DNA of 51,768 bases from an uncultured Modestobacter sp. (GTDB lineage: Bacteria; Actinomycetota; Actinomycetes; Mycobacteriales; Geodermatophilaceae), in NCBI RefSeq assembly GCF_947486615.1, contig NZ_CANKUD010000007.1:1-51768 (forward strand). The letters run 5' to 3'. Every line of letters begins with the position of its first letter. Positions within the stretch are counted from its first letter, which is position 1. Below are positions 8,026 to 15,966 of this stretch, in pieces. The translations under genes and the position numbers were made by a program. The notes below the pieces were generated by a model. That model searched no databases. It had not been told where the DNA came from and saw only the letters and a list, made by a program, of their open reading frames with translations.

Positions 8026-9258
8026 TCAACCCGCGGCAGCCGAGACGGAGGGCGTGGCGGCCGGGTCGGGAGCCGGGCGCCGGGCGTGCACGGCCAGCCC
8101 CACGACGGCCAGCAGCGCCAGCACGATCACGGCCACGCCGTAGACCTGCGCGGTCCGCTCCAGGCCGACGTGCCCGGCGGTGACGCCGGCCGCGATCGCC
8201 GGCACGCTGAAGGCCAGGTAGCTGGCGGTGAACACCGCGGACAGCAGCGCGGCCCGCTGACCGGGGGCGACCCCCTGGGTGACGGTGGCCATGGCGCCGA
8301 GGAACGCCGCCCCGAAGCCGAAGCCGGAGACCACGGCGGCGACGAAGAACAGCGGCAGCGAGCCGGTGGTCAGCGCGGTCACGGTGCCGGCCACCCCGCC
8401 GGCGAAGACCAGGGCGCCGACGACCATCGACCGGGCCGGCGCCACGGTGCGCATGGACAGGGAGCCGACCAGGCCGGTCCCGTTCAGCGCCAGGATCACC
8501 AGGCTGCCGACCACGTGGTCCTGGACGTCGAACACGCCCGACACCAGCGACGGGCCGAGCGAGGCGTACAGCCCGCCCAGCGCCCAGGTGGCGACCAGGC
8601 AGGGCAGGACGACGAGGAACGCACGGCGCTGCGAGGCGGGCACCTGCACGCTGGGCCGCAGCGACCGCATCGCGCCGGGCAGGCGGGGGGAGGACTCCGG
8701 CAGGAACACCCACACCCCGGCGGCGGCGGCCAGACACAGCCCGGTGAGTGCGCCGAAGACCCAGTCGGTCGGCGCGGGAAGGAACTCCACCGCCAGCCCG
8801 GCGCTCACCGCACCGACCGAGAGCCCGACCGCGGGGGACGCCGAGTTGACCAGTGCGCCCAGCGGCCGGTCGGGGCACTGCAGGTCCAGCAGCGCGGCAC
8901 CGAACGCGCCGGTCAGCGCCCCGGTGGCCAGCCCCTGGACGATGCGGGCCAGCAGCAGCCACCCGACCCCGTCGGCGGTCAGGAACAGCACCATGGAGAC
9001 CGCCTCGAGCAGCAGCGCGGCGGCGAGCACCGGGCGGCGCCCCACGTGGTCCGACAGCGCCCCGACCACCAGCAGCGACACCAGCAGGGCGAAGGCGTAG
9101 ACGCCGAAGACGACGGTGATCAGACCCGACCCGAAGCCGAACTCCGCCGCGTAGACCCGGTACAGCGGCGAGGGCACCCCGGATGCGGCGAGCATCAGCG
9201 TCAGCAGGACGGCGACCGTCCAGAACGCGGCAGGACGGGTCAACTCGCGTCGGGGCAC
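8026..9258 (-). CDS. MFS transporter
   Basis: About 410 residues with roughly twelve hydrophobic segments. The MFS loop 2-3 signature is visible as VGALSDHVGRRPVLAAALLL, and loop 8-9 contains GFGFGAAFLGAMATV. I prefer the GTG giving MPRRELTRPAAFW; a TTG four codons upstream is also in frame. It is a single gene bracketed by two perfect ~40-bp palindromes, one after its stop and one upstream that terminates the cob operon, so it is transcriptionally isolated. Drug/metabolite efflux is the usual role of this subgroup; the substrate is unknown. Confidence 0.88.
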   Translation of the reverse strand: MPRRELTRPAAFWTVAVLLTLMLAASGVPSPLYRVYAAEFGFGSGLITVVFGVYAFALLVSLLVVGALSDHVGRRPVLAAALLLEAVSMVLFLTADGVGWLLLARIVQGLATGALTGAFGAALLDLQCPDRPLGALVNSASPAVGLSVGAVSAGLAVEFLPAPTDWVFGALTGLCLAAAAGVWVFLPESSPRLPGAMRSLRPSVQVPASQRRAFLVVLPCLVATWALGGLYASLGPSLVSGVFDVQDHVVGSLVILALNGTGLVGSLSMRTVAPARSMVVGALVFAGGVAGTVTALTTGSLPLFFVAAVVSGFGFGAAFLGAMATVTQGVAPGQRAALLSAVFTASYLAFSVPAIAAGVTAGHVGLERTAQVYGVAVIVLALLAVVGLAVHARRPAPDPAATPSVSAAAG

Positions 9259-9294
9259 GCACCGATGCAAGCACCAACGACAGCCGCCTGTTCC

Positions 9295-9332
9295 ACGGGA
9301 GGGGCCGAAGTCGCGACTTCGGCCCCTCCCGT
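9295..9332. terminator. 38-bp perfect palindrome at the end of the cobG-H-IJ operon
   Basis: A perfect 19+19 palindrome centred on GTCGCGAC, with arms beginning ACGGGAGGGGCCGAAG. It starts at the stop codon of the lipoprotein gene (TGA at 9334-9332 on the minus strand) and lies 36 bp upstream of the MFS start. It should terminate the leftward cob operon and insulate the MFS gene. Confidence 0.75.
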
Positions 9333-9736
9333 CAGGGAAGGAGCTCGCCGTCCAGGGTGGCGCGCAGCTCGGGCAGCACGGTCGTCTGCCCGCAGCCGGG
9401 GCCGTTGACCTCGAACACCTCGGTGTCGACGGCGGCCGCCCCGGCCCACAGCTCGGTTCCGTCGGCGTCGGTCAGGGTGAGCGCGACCTGCACCGTCTCG
9501 ACGTCGGGGATCGGCCGCCCCCAGTAGACGCCCTCCGGGAAGAAGAGGCTGTCGCCGACGACGACGTCGGTGCACTCGTCGTCCAGGCACACGTGCCCGG
9601 TCGCCCCGGCCGGCAGGTCGAGCGCGGTGGTGTCCACCCGTACGTCGACCATGGCGGCCATCTCGGTGCAGGCGTCGGGTCCGCCGCATCCGGTCAGCGC
9701 GGCGCCGACGAGCACCAGGGCGAGGCGGCCGCGCAC
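9332..9736 (-). CDS. Small lipoprotein at the end of the cob operon
   Basis: A 134-residue secreted lipoprotein: MRGRLALVLVGAALTGCGG is a short signal peptide with lipobox LTGC and Cys at residue 17. The mature part has four further visible Cys (DACTE, HVCLDDEC, GPGCGQ), suggesting disulfides in a small beta-rich domain. No family is recognised. The GTG start lies two bases after the cobIJ stop, so it is almost certainly co-transcribed and coupled with cobG-cobH-cobIJ. Its presence there hints at a role in cobalt or corrinoid handling outside the cytoplasm, but nothing in the sequence proves it. Confidence 0.75.
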   Translation of the reverse strand: MRGRLALVLVGAALTGCGGPDACTEMAAMVDVRVDTTALDLPAGATGHVCLDDECTDVVVGDSLFFPEGVYWGRPIPDVETVQVALTLTDADGTELWAGAAAVDTEVFEVNGPGCGQTTVLPELRATLDGELLP

Positions 9737-9738
9737 GG

Positions 9739-11232
9739 TCAGCCCGGGTAGCGGCGGGAGGTGAACACCTGCCCGGACGGCGTCACCCGGGTCTGGGTCG
9801 AGCCGACCATCACCAGGCAGCGCATGTCGACCGTCTCGGGGTCGAACTCGCCGAGGTTGGTGACGGTGAGCGACTCCTGCGGCCCGCCGACGTCCCGGCC
9901 GACGACGACCACGGTCTCCGGCGCCTTCACGTCCAGCAGCACCTTGGTCGCCTCGCCCAGCTGGTGCGGCCGGGCCTTCGACCGCGGGTTGTACAGGGCG
10001 ATCACCAGGTCGGCGGTGGCCACTGCGCGCAGCCGGTCCAGGACGACGTCCCAGGGCTTGAGGACGTCGGACAGCGAGATCACCGCGAAGTCGTGCCCGA
10101 GCGGGGCGCCCACCTTCGAGGCGACCGCCTGTGCGGCGGTGAGCCCGGGCAGCACCCGCACCTCGACGTCCGGGAAGTCCTCGGCCGCGACCTCCAGCAC
10201 GGCGGCGGCCATCGCGAAGACACCCGGGTCGCCGCTGGAGACCACCGCCACCCGCCGTCCGGACCGGGCGAGCTCCAGGGCGTGCGCGGCCCGTTCGGCC
10301 TCCACCCGGTTGTCGCTGGGGTACCGGGTCTGCCGCGGGTTGGCCGGCACCCGGTCCAGGTAGGGGCCGTAGCCGATCAGGTCGTCGGCCTGCGCCAGCG
10401 CCTCGGCGGTCTCCGGCGTCGTCCAGGCGCGCTTGCCCGGGCCCAGCCCGACGACGACGACCTCGCCGGTGCGGGGCAGGGTGTCCTCGGTGCGCTCGGG
10501 GTCGTTGCCCGGGCCGGTGAGCTGGCTGGGCAGCAGGGCGAGGGAGAAGTAGGGCACGGTCTCCGGGTCGACCTCGGCCAGCGGCGCCACCCGCTGCCGG
10601 TCGGTGGTGGCGCGCTCGACGTACACCGCCCGGTCGAGCACGCCGGCGGCGTCGAACGCCTCGCGCACGTTGCTGAACGTGCGGCCCAGCTTCATCACCG
10701 CGGCCGAGTCGGTGGTCGCCAGCCACTCGGCGAGCTCGTCGGCGGGCAGCGTGCCGGGCAGCACGGTGAGCACCTCGTCCCGCTCGACCAGCGGCCGGCC
10801 GAGCACCGCGGCGGCGCCGCTGACGCTGGTCACGCCAGGCACCACCTCGGTCGGGTACCGGTGGGCCAGCCGCTTGTGCATGTGCATGTACGAGCCGTAG
10901 AAGAACGGGTCGCCCTCGGCCAGCACGACGACGTCCCGGCCGGCGTCCAGGTGGGCGGCCAGCCGGGCGGCGGCGGCCTCGTAGAACTCGTCGATCGCGC
11001 CCTGGTAGCCGCCGGGGTGGTCGGTGGCCTCGGTGGTGACCGGGTAGACCAGCAGCTCCTCGACCTGGCCCTCGCGCAGGTAGGGCGCGGCCAGCCCGCG
11101 GGCGACCGAGCGCCCGTGCTGCGCGGCGTGGAAGGCCACGACGTCCGCGGCCCCGATCAGCCGGGCCGCCTTCACGGTGACCAGCTCCGGGTCGCCGGGC
11201 CCCAGCCCGACCCCGTACAGCCGTCCGCTCAC
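9739..11232 (-). CDS. cobIJ: Precorrin-2 C20-methyltransferase / precorrin-3B C17-methyltransferase fusion
   Basis: A 497-residue fusion of two SAM-dependent corrin methyltransferases of aerobic cobalamin synthesis. The N-terminal CobI half begins LYGVGLGPGDPELVTVKAARL and contains VVLAEGDPFFYGSYMH and the PGVTSVSGAAA loop. After about residue 245 the CobJ half starts with VVVVGLGPGKRAWTTPE and contains VVSSGDPGVFAMAAAVLE, ALYNPRSKARPHQ and VGRDVGGPQESLTVT. The GTG start is chosen because the CobI fold begins immediately after it; the frame is open further upstream through a palindromic repeat but is not coding-like. It lies 37 bp after cobH and 2 bp before the lipoprotein gene. The CobI-CobJ fusion is a known actinobacterial arrangement. 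Confidence 0.96.
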   Translation of the reverse strand: MSGRLYGVGLGPGDPELVTVKAARLIGAADVVAFHAAQHGRSVARGLAAPYLREGQVEELLVYPVTTEATDHPGGYQGAIDEFYEAAAARLAAHLDAGRDVVVLAEGDPFFYGSYMHMHKRLAHRYPTEVVPGVTSVSGAAAVLGRPLVERDEVLTVLPGTLPADELAEWLATTDSAAVMKLGRTFSNVREAFDAAGVLDRAVYVERATTDRQRVAPLAEVDPETVPYFSLALLPSQLTGPGNDPERTEDTLPRTGEVVVVGLGPGKRAWTTPETAEALAQADDLIGYGPYLDRVPANPRQTRYPSDNRVEAERAAHALELARSGRRVAVVSSGDPGVFAMAAAVLEVAAEDFPDVEVRVLPGLTAAQAVASKVGAPLGHDFAVISLSDVLKPWDVVLDRLRAVATADLVIALYNPRSKARPHQLGEATKVLLDVKAPETVVVVGRDVGGPQESLTVTNLGEFDPETVDMRCLVMVGSTQTRVTPSGQVFTSRRYPG

Positions 11233-11245
11233 GCGACACCCCGAG

Positions 11246-11269
11246 CGGCCATGGTGGCCAACATGGCCG
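11246..11269 (-). repeat. 24-bp palindromic repeat, cobH-cobIJ gap
   Basis: One copy of a near-perfect 24-bp palindrome with outer arms CGGCCATG and CATGGCCG (one mismatched pair near the centre). It fills most of the 37-bp gap between the cobH stop and the cobIJ start. Read in the direction of cob transcription, the core is TTGGCCAC, the same orientation as the other copies in this window. In RNA it would form a hairpin between the two coding regions. The role is unknown. Confidence 0.85.
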
Positions 11270-11890
11270 TCATTCGGCGGTGCTCGCGATCGCGTTGACG
11301 GCGGCGGCGGTGATGGCGCTGCCACCGCGCCGGCCGCGGACGGCGAGGAACTCCAGGTCCGAGGCGGTGAGCGCCTCCTTGGACTCCACCGCGCCGATGA
11401 AGCCCACCGGGATGCCGATCACCGCGGCCGGGCGCGGGGCCCCGTCGCGGACCATCTCCAGCAGGTGGAACAGCGCCGTGGGGGCGTTGCCGATCGCGAC
11501 GACGGCGCCGTCCAGCCGGTCGCCCCACAGGTGCATGGCGGCCGCGGTGCGGGTGGTGCCCATCTCCCGGGCGAGGTCGGGGGTGCGCGGGTCGTTGAGG
11601 GTGCAGACCACCTCGTTGAACGCCGGCAGCCGCTTGCGGGTCACCCCGGAGGCGACCATCTGGGCGTCGCACAGCACCGGGGCGCCGGACTCCAGCGCCG
11701 TGCGGCCGGCCCGGACGACGTCGGGGGAGAACGCCACGTCGGCCACCAGGTCGACCTGTCCGCAGGCGTGGATCATCCGCACCGCCACCTGGGCGACGTC
11801 CTCGGGCAGGCCGGAGAGGTCGGCCTCGGCGCGGATGGTGGCGAAGGACTGCCGGTAGATCTCGGCGCCGTCGTGCTCGTAGTCGTACAT
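11270..11890 (-). CDS. cobH: Precorrin-8X methylmutase
   Basis: A 206-residue CobH, which moves the C-11 methyl to C-12 to give hydrogenobyrinate. The sequence matches the family closely: [21 protein letters not shown] at the start, [17 protein letters not shown] with the catalytic His, [45 protein letters not shown] and [16 protein letters not shown]. The ATG overlaps the cobG stop by one base (TGATG), indicating coupled translation. Length is normal for the family. It is followed by a palindromic repeat and then cobIJ. Confidence 0.97.
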   Translation of the reverse strand: MYDYEHDGAEIYRQSFATIRAEADLSGLPEDVAQVAVRMIHACGQVDLVADVAFSPDVVRAGRTALESGAPVLCDAQMVASGVTRKRLPAFNEVVCTLNDPRTPDLAREMGTTRTAAAMHLWGDRLDGAVVAIGNAPTALFHLLEMVRDGAPRPAAVIGIPVGFIGAVESKEALTASDLEFLAVRGRRGGSAITAAAVNAIASTAE

Positions 11891-13080
11891 CAGTCCTTCT
11901 CGATCCGGATGTCGTAGCCGGCCGGCGTCGCGACGACGTCGACGACCCCGCCCTGTGGTCGGCCGCAGCGGCGCTCGCAACCGGCCCAGTGCTGTCGGGC
12001 GCCGCCGGCCGGCAGTACCCGGGAGGCGACGGCGGCCGCGGCGTCGGCGCGCACGTCGGCCAGCGACTTGGCGCAGCCCGGCCGGCCGGCGCAGCTGGTC
12101 ACCTGCAGCCAGGGGCTCGCCTCGTCGAACACCATCCCGGTGCGGAAGAGGTCGACGGCGGCGTCGTCCACCGCGTCCTCGGCCAGGTCGGGGACGACGA
12201 CGCTGCGCCACGGGGTCAGCTGCACCTCCGCCGCCAGCCGGGCGAGCAGCTCTGCCTGGTCGGCGGAGACCCGCCCGAGCGGGACGACGCCGATCAGCGC
12301 CGTCCGCCCGTCGACCTGCGCCGCCGCCCCGACCGGCCCGACGGCCACCGCCGCCGGCACCTCCACCGAGCGGCCATGGTGGCGAACATGGCCGGGCAGG
12401 CGGGCGACGACGCGGGCCGGGCCGTCGGTGAGCTCGGTCAGCCGCCAGGCGGTGGAGGCCTGCGCGGCGCGCTCGGCGAGGAAGGCGCGGGCGGCATCCA
12501 GGGCGAGCGTGACCGCGTCGTCGGGGGAGCAGCGCAGCCCGGAGTCGACCCCGCCGAGCAGCAGCGCCACGGTGGTGGGGGAGAGCGCCAGCAGGCCGAC
12601 GTCCCCGCCAAGGCCGGCGACGTCGCCGCGGCCGTCGTCCAGGGTGGCCAGGAAGCGGCCGGGCAGCTCGGCCAGCGCCGGGTCGGCACGCAGGCCGGCG
12701 TCGAAGGCACGGACCCACGGCCCGACGTCGACGTGCCCGTCGGCGCTGCGGCCCGACAGCGTGCTGGCCAGCACGTTGCGCACCCGCTCGTGGGTGGCGC
12801 TGGGCAGCAGCCCGGCGGCGGCGAGCCGGTCGCCGAGCTCGGCCTCGGCGCCGGTGGGCAGGCCGCGCAGCTGGAGGTTCCCGCGACTGGTCAGCTCCAG
12901 GTGCCCGTCGCCCAGCTCCCGGGCTGCCGCGGCGAGCACTCGGAGCTGCTCAGCGGTCAGCGTCCCGCCGGGGACGCGGACCCGCGCCAGGCCGCCGTCG
13001 GCGGCGGCATGGGTCTGCAGCGCACCCGGGCAGGCGTCGGCGCGCTCGCGCGGGGGCACGGTGGCGGGGGAGGACGACAT
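11890..13080 (-). CDS. cobG: Precorrin-3B synthase
   Basis: A 396-residue nitrite/sulfite reductase-fold protein of aerobic cobalamin synthesis, which uses oxygen to convert precorrin-3A to precorrin-3B for ring contraction. The N-terminal half carries [19 protein letters not shown] and [12 protein letters not shown]. The C-terminal Fe-S ligand set is clear: [12 protein letters not shown] (Cx5C) and [12 protein letters not shown] (Cx3C), near residues 330 and 370. It is the first gene of the operon. A copy of the 24-bp palindrome lies inside the gene and is read in frame as GHVRHHGR. No cobalamin riboswitch is visible upstream. Confidence 0.94.
   Translation of the reverse strand: MSSSPATVPPRERADACPGALQTHAAADGGLARVRVPGGTLTAEQLRVLAAAARELGDGHLELTSRGNLQLRGLPTGAEAELGDRLAAAGLLPSATHERVRNVLASTLSGRSADGHVDVGPWVRAFDAGLRADPALAELPGRFLATLDDGRGDVAGLGGDVGLLALSPTTVALLLGGVDSGLRCSPDDAVTLALDAARAFLAERAAQASTAWRLTELTDGPARVVARLPGHVRHHGRSVEVPAAVAVGPVGAAAQVDGRTALIGVVPLGRVSADQAELLARLAAEVQLTPWRSVVVPDLAEDAVDDAAVDLFRTGMVFDEASPWLQVTSCAGRPGCAKSLADVRADAAAAVASRVLPAGGARQHWAGCERRCGRPQGGVVDVVATPAGYDIRIEKD
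12371..12394 (-). repeat. 24-bp palindromic repeat inside cobG
   Basis: Same outer arms (CGGCCATG, CATGGCCG) as the copies at 11246 and 29704, with two mismatched pairs in the core. In the cobG reading direction the core is TTCGCCAC. It is translated in frame as part of GHVRHHGRS, between RVVARLP and VEVPAAVAV, at a linker-like spot before the second half of the protein. No frame disruption results. Confidence 0.85.
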
Positions 13081-13118
13081 GGCGTCCGCGAGGCTACTTC
13101 CCGCCGGCCACCGCGCCC

Positions 13119-13169
13119 CCGCGCCCGCCGTCAGCGGGTGGGCGCGGCACCGTCACGGACGGCCGTCCG
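13119..13169. other. Inverted repeats in the cobG/TPR divergent region
   Basis: The 157-bp region between the divergent cobG and TPR genes holds an 8-bp stem (13119-13126 CCGCGCCC with 13140-13147 GGGCGCGG) and a perfect 14-bp palindrome CGGACGGCCGTCCG at 13156-13169. The second could be an operator; the first could be a leader hairpin of the cobG transcript. No B12-riboswitch core is present on either strand. Confidence 0.35.
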
Positions 13170-13237
13170 CCGGCGGCGTCGGGGCAGGGAAGGTCCGTGG
13201 CCGGTCCGCTGTTGGCGCGCGGTGGAAGGAGCACGAG

Positions 13238-13564
13238 ATGACCCAGTACGAGACCGACCTCCACTCCGAGTTCCAGCGCGCCGACCTGTTCCTGGCGATG
13301 GGGCAGCCCGCCGAGGCCGCCCGCGTCCTCGAGGGCGTGCTCGCCGCGGAGCCGGACGACCAGGCGACGATGGAGCTGCTCGCCCGCAGCTACTTCGCCT
13401 CCGCGCAGCTGGGTCGGGCCGAGCAGCAGCTCACCCGTCTCGTCGAGCTCGCCCCGGCGAACGCGTGGGCCCGCCGCGCCCTGGCCCGCACCCTGGAACG
13501 GCAGAGCCGGGCCGACGACGCCGCCGTCCACCACCGGGTGGCCGACGCCCTCGGCGCCGCCTGA
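13238..13564 (+). CDS. Tetratricopeptide-repeat protein, 108 aa
   Basis: A short soluble protein made of about three TPR units: FQRADLFLAMGQPAEAARVLEGVLAAEPDD, ATMELLARSYFASAQLGRAEQQLTRLVELAPAN and AWARRALARTLERQSRADDAAVHHRVADAL. The ATG is preceded by GGAAGGAGC with good spacing. TPRs mediate protein-protein contact; no partner is suggested by the neighbours, which are divergent (cobG) and convergent (epimerase). Confidence 0.9.
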   Translation: MTQYETDLHSEFQRADLFLAMGQPAEAARVLEGVLAAEPDDQATMELLARSYFASAQLGRAEQQLTRLVELAPANAWARRALARTLERQSRADDAAVHHRVADALGAA

Positions 13565-13586
13565 GCCGAGCTCTCGCGGCCGACCG

Positions 13587-14495
13587 CTACAGCAGGTCCG
13601 CGAGCGCCTCGTCGAGGCGGGGGTACCGGAAGTCGAATCCCGCCTCGGTGAGGCGCCGGGAGACCGCCCGGCGGCCGGTGAGCGCGAGCGCCGGGTCGGT
13701 CCGCAGCAGGACTGCCCCCACCCGCAGCAGCAGCTCGGGGGTGGGGGGTGCGGCCGGGCGGTGCAGGGCCGCCCGCAGGGTCGACATCAGCTCGGCGTTG
13801 CGCACCGGGTTCGGCGAGGTCGCCAGCAGCACGCCCGAGGGTGCCGGGGCGGCGAGTTCGTCGATGCCGAGCCCCCAGCGCGCGATGGCCAGCCAGTCCT
13901 CCACGTGCAGCCAGCTGACCCACTGCCGGCCGCTGGCGATGCGGCCGCCGAGCCCGAGCCGGGTGAGCCGCACCAGCCGGTCCAGCGCCGGGGTGTCCCG
14001 GTCGAACACGATGCTCGTGCGGAGCACCACCTGCCGCGCGGCGTTCACGCCGGCCGCGGCGTCCTCCCAGGCCCGGGCGACCCCGGCCATCTGCCGCGGT
14101 CCGTCGGCGGGTGGGGTGTCCTCGTCGACCAGCGTCTCGCCGGCGTCGCCGTACACGGCGGCGGTGCTCGCCTGTACCCACACCGGCACGGGTTCGTCCA
14201 GCTGTTCGGCGGCGGCGCGCAGCGCCAGCGTCGGCTGCACCCGGGAGCTGGTCAGCAGCGCGATGTTGCGCGGGGTCGGCCGCAGGTCGACCAGCTGACC
14301 GGCCAGGTTCACCACCGCGGCGCCCTCGAGCTCGGCGGCCCAGGGGCCGACCGAGACGCCGTCCCACCCGACCTGCCGGAAGGGGCCCGGGCGGGGTGTC
14401 CGGGAGAGGACGACGACGTCGTGCCCGCGGGCGGCCAGGTCGGCGCAGAGCCGGCGTCCGAGGGCGCCGGACCCGCCGGCCACGACGGTCTTCAC
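13587..14495 (-). CDS. TIGR01777 family NAD(P)-dependent epimerase-like protein
   Basis: A 302-residue extended-SDR protein. It starts VVAGGSGALGRRLCADL (GxxGxxG cofactor loop), followed by VVLSRTPR and VVNLAGQ. The centre has VQASTAAVYGD and the family signature RTSIVFDRDTPAL, with VSWLHVEDWL downstream; the C-terminal PRLDEALADLL resembles the DUF1731 end of YfcH-like proteins. The start is GTG, overlapping the upstream MFS stop (GTGA), so the two are coupled. The biochemical role of this family is not settled. Confidence 0.9.
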   Translation of the reverse strand: MKTVVAGGSGALGRRLCADLAARGHDVVVLSRTPRPGPFRQVGWDGVSVGPWAAELEGAAVVNLAGQLVDLRPTPRNIALLTSSRVQPTLALRAAAEQLDEPVPVWVQASTAAVYGDAGETLVDEDTPPADGPRQMAGVARAWEDAAAGVNAARQVVLRTSIVFDRDTPALDRLVRLTRLGLGGRIASGRQWVSWLHVEDWLAIARWGLGIDELAAPAPSGVLLATSPNPVRNAELMSTLRAALHRPAAPPTPELLLRVGAVLLRTDPALALTGRRAVSRRLTEAGFDFRYPRLDEALADLL

Positions 14496-15895
14496 CCCGG
14501 TGATCCTGCCCGCTCCCGGCCGGAGCGGTGGGACGCCAGCGTGACCAGGGTCAGGGCGGCGACGACCACGGTGGCCGCGAGCGCCCCGACGATCGCCGGC
14601 CGGGCACCTGCGCCCAGGGTGGTGCCCAGGGACCAGGTGCCCGCCCCCAGCAGCGAGCCGAACGCCACGGCGGTGGTCTCGGCGAACGCGACGGCGGTGG
14701 CGACCGAGGCCACCCGCTCAGGCGGCAGGGCGTCGAAGGTCTGCGCGGACAACCGGGTGTAGGCCAGCCCCATGCCCAGGCCGGCCAGCCCCCAGGCGCC
14801 GACCAGCAGCGCCAGGGCCGAGGTGCCGGTCAGCAGCCCGGTCTGGGACAGCGCCACCGCGACCAGCGCCGGGCACAGCAGCGCCGTCCCGAGGGTGGCC
14901 GGGTCGGGGCGTCGTCCCGGTCGGGGCGGGCGCGCGCCGGCCACGGACCAGGCGACCAGCCCGGCGGTGATCGCCACGGAGGTCGCGGTGACCCCGCGGC
15001 CCAGCCCCTCGACGACGGCGAGCGGGACCAGGCCGTCGGCGGCGAAGAAGGCGACCACCAGGCCGGTGAAGCAGAGCAGCAACCGGGTGCGCGCCCGGTC
15101 GCCCGCCGTCGCGCGGGCAAGCACCCGCACGCTGCCCGCCGCGGCCAGCAGCAACCCGCCGGCGAGCAGCGGCACGCCCCAGGTGCCACTCCCGCTGGCG
15201 GCCGTGGCGAGCACCAGTCCGGTCATCACGAGCACCCCGGCGCCGACCGCCACGGTGCGGCGTCCGGTCTGCCAGGGGACGAGGTCGACGTCCCGGCCCA
15301 TCAGCACCCGGGCCACCACGACCACGACGGCCGGCCAGGCCATCGCCCACCGCCAGTCGCTGACCGCGGCGATCGCCCCGTTCAGCGCCGGCCCCACGAG
15401 GGAGGGCAGCAGCCACACCAGGGAGAACAGGCCCATGACCCGCGGCCGCAGCGCGTCCTCGTAGAGGCCGCCGATGGCGCTGAGGCCGAAGGCGACCAGC
15501 AGGCCACCGGCCAGCCCACGCAGCGCGCTCCCCGCCAGCAGCCAGCCCATCGAGGGCGCGGTCGCCGCCAGCAGCACCCCGACGACGTAGACGCCGGTGG
15601 CGACCAGCAGGGTGCCGCGGGGGCTGAGCCGGGCGGTGAGCCCGGGGCCGGCGGCGAGCGCCAGCACGGTGACCAGCGTCCCGGCCGCCAGGGTCGCGCC
15701 GTAGAGCCGGCTGCCGTCCAGCTCGCGGGAGGCCAGTGGGAGCACGGTGGCGTAGGCGATGCCCTGGACGGCGGCGGCGAACTCGGCCAGCAGCAAGGCG
15801 ATCAGCAGCCGCCCACGGCGGCCGGCGAAGACCGCGCGCAGCGAGGTGTCCGGATCGGCCGCCGGGACGGCCCGGTCACGGTCCTCGGTGGTCAC
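14492..15895 (-). CDS. MFS transporter, 14-helix-like
   Basis: A 467-residue membrane protein with a GTG start. An N-terminal cytoplasmic stretch (to about residue 28) precedes helices starting RLLIALLLAEFAAAVQGIAY. The signature-like loop is AGPGLTARLSPRGTLLVATG, and LRGLAGGLLVAFGLSAIGGLYED and YTRLSAQTFDALPPERV follow. It resembles drug or polyketide efflux pumps of the EmrB/multidrug type. Its stop overlaps the start of the TIGR01777 gene, so the two form an operon; the substrate is unknown. Confidence 0.87.
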   Translation of the reverse strand: MTTEDRDRAVPAADPDTSLRAVFAGRRGRLLIALLLAEFAAAVQGIAYATVLPLASRELDGSRLYGATLAAGTLVTVLALAAGPGLTARLSPRGTLLVATGVYVVGVLLAATAPSMGWLLAGSALRGLAGGLLVAFGLSAIGGLYEDALRPRVMGLFSLVWLLPSLVGPALNGAIAAVSDWRWAMAWPAVVVVVARVLMGRDVDLVPWQTGRRTVAVGAGVLVMTGLVLATAASGSGTWGVPLLAGGLLLAAAGSVRVLARATAGDRARTRLLLCFTGLVVAFFAADGLVPLAVVEGLGRGVTATSVAITAGLVAWSVAGARPPRPGRRPDPATLGTALLCPALVAVALSQTGLLTGTSALALLVGAWGLAGLGMGLAYTRLSAQTFDALPPERVASVATAVAFAETTAVAFGSLLGAGTWSLGTTLGAGARPAIVGALAATVVVAALTLVTLASHRSGRERAGSPG

Positions 15896-15966
15896 CCGCG
15901 CAGTGAACCGGGTGCAGTGGGCTGCAGGTCAACCGCCTGCCCGGCGTGCCGTCAGCGACCGGCCGG

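Noticed and set aside
13081..13237. Cobalamin riboswitch upstream of cobG
   Set aside because: The conserved core (GGAA...GGTG, CCCGC...CTG and B12 box) is absent on both strands.
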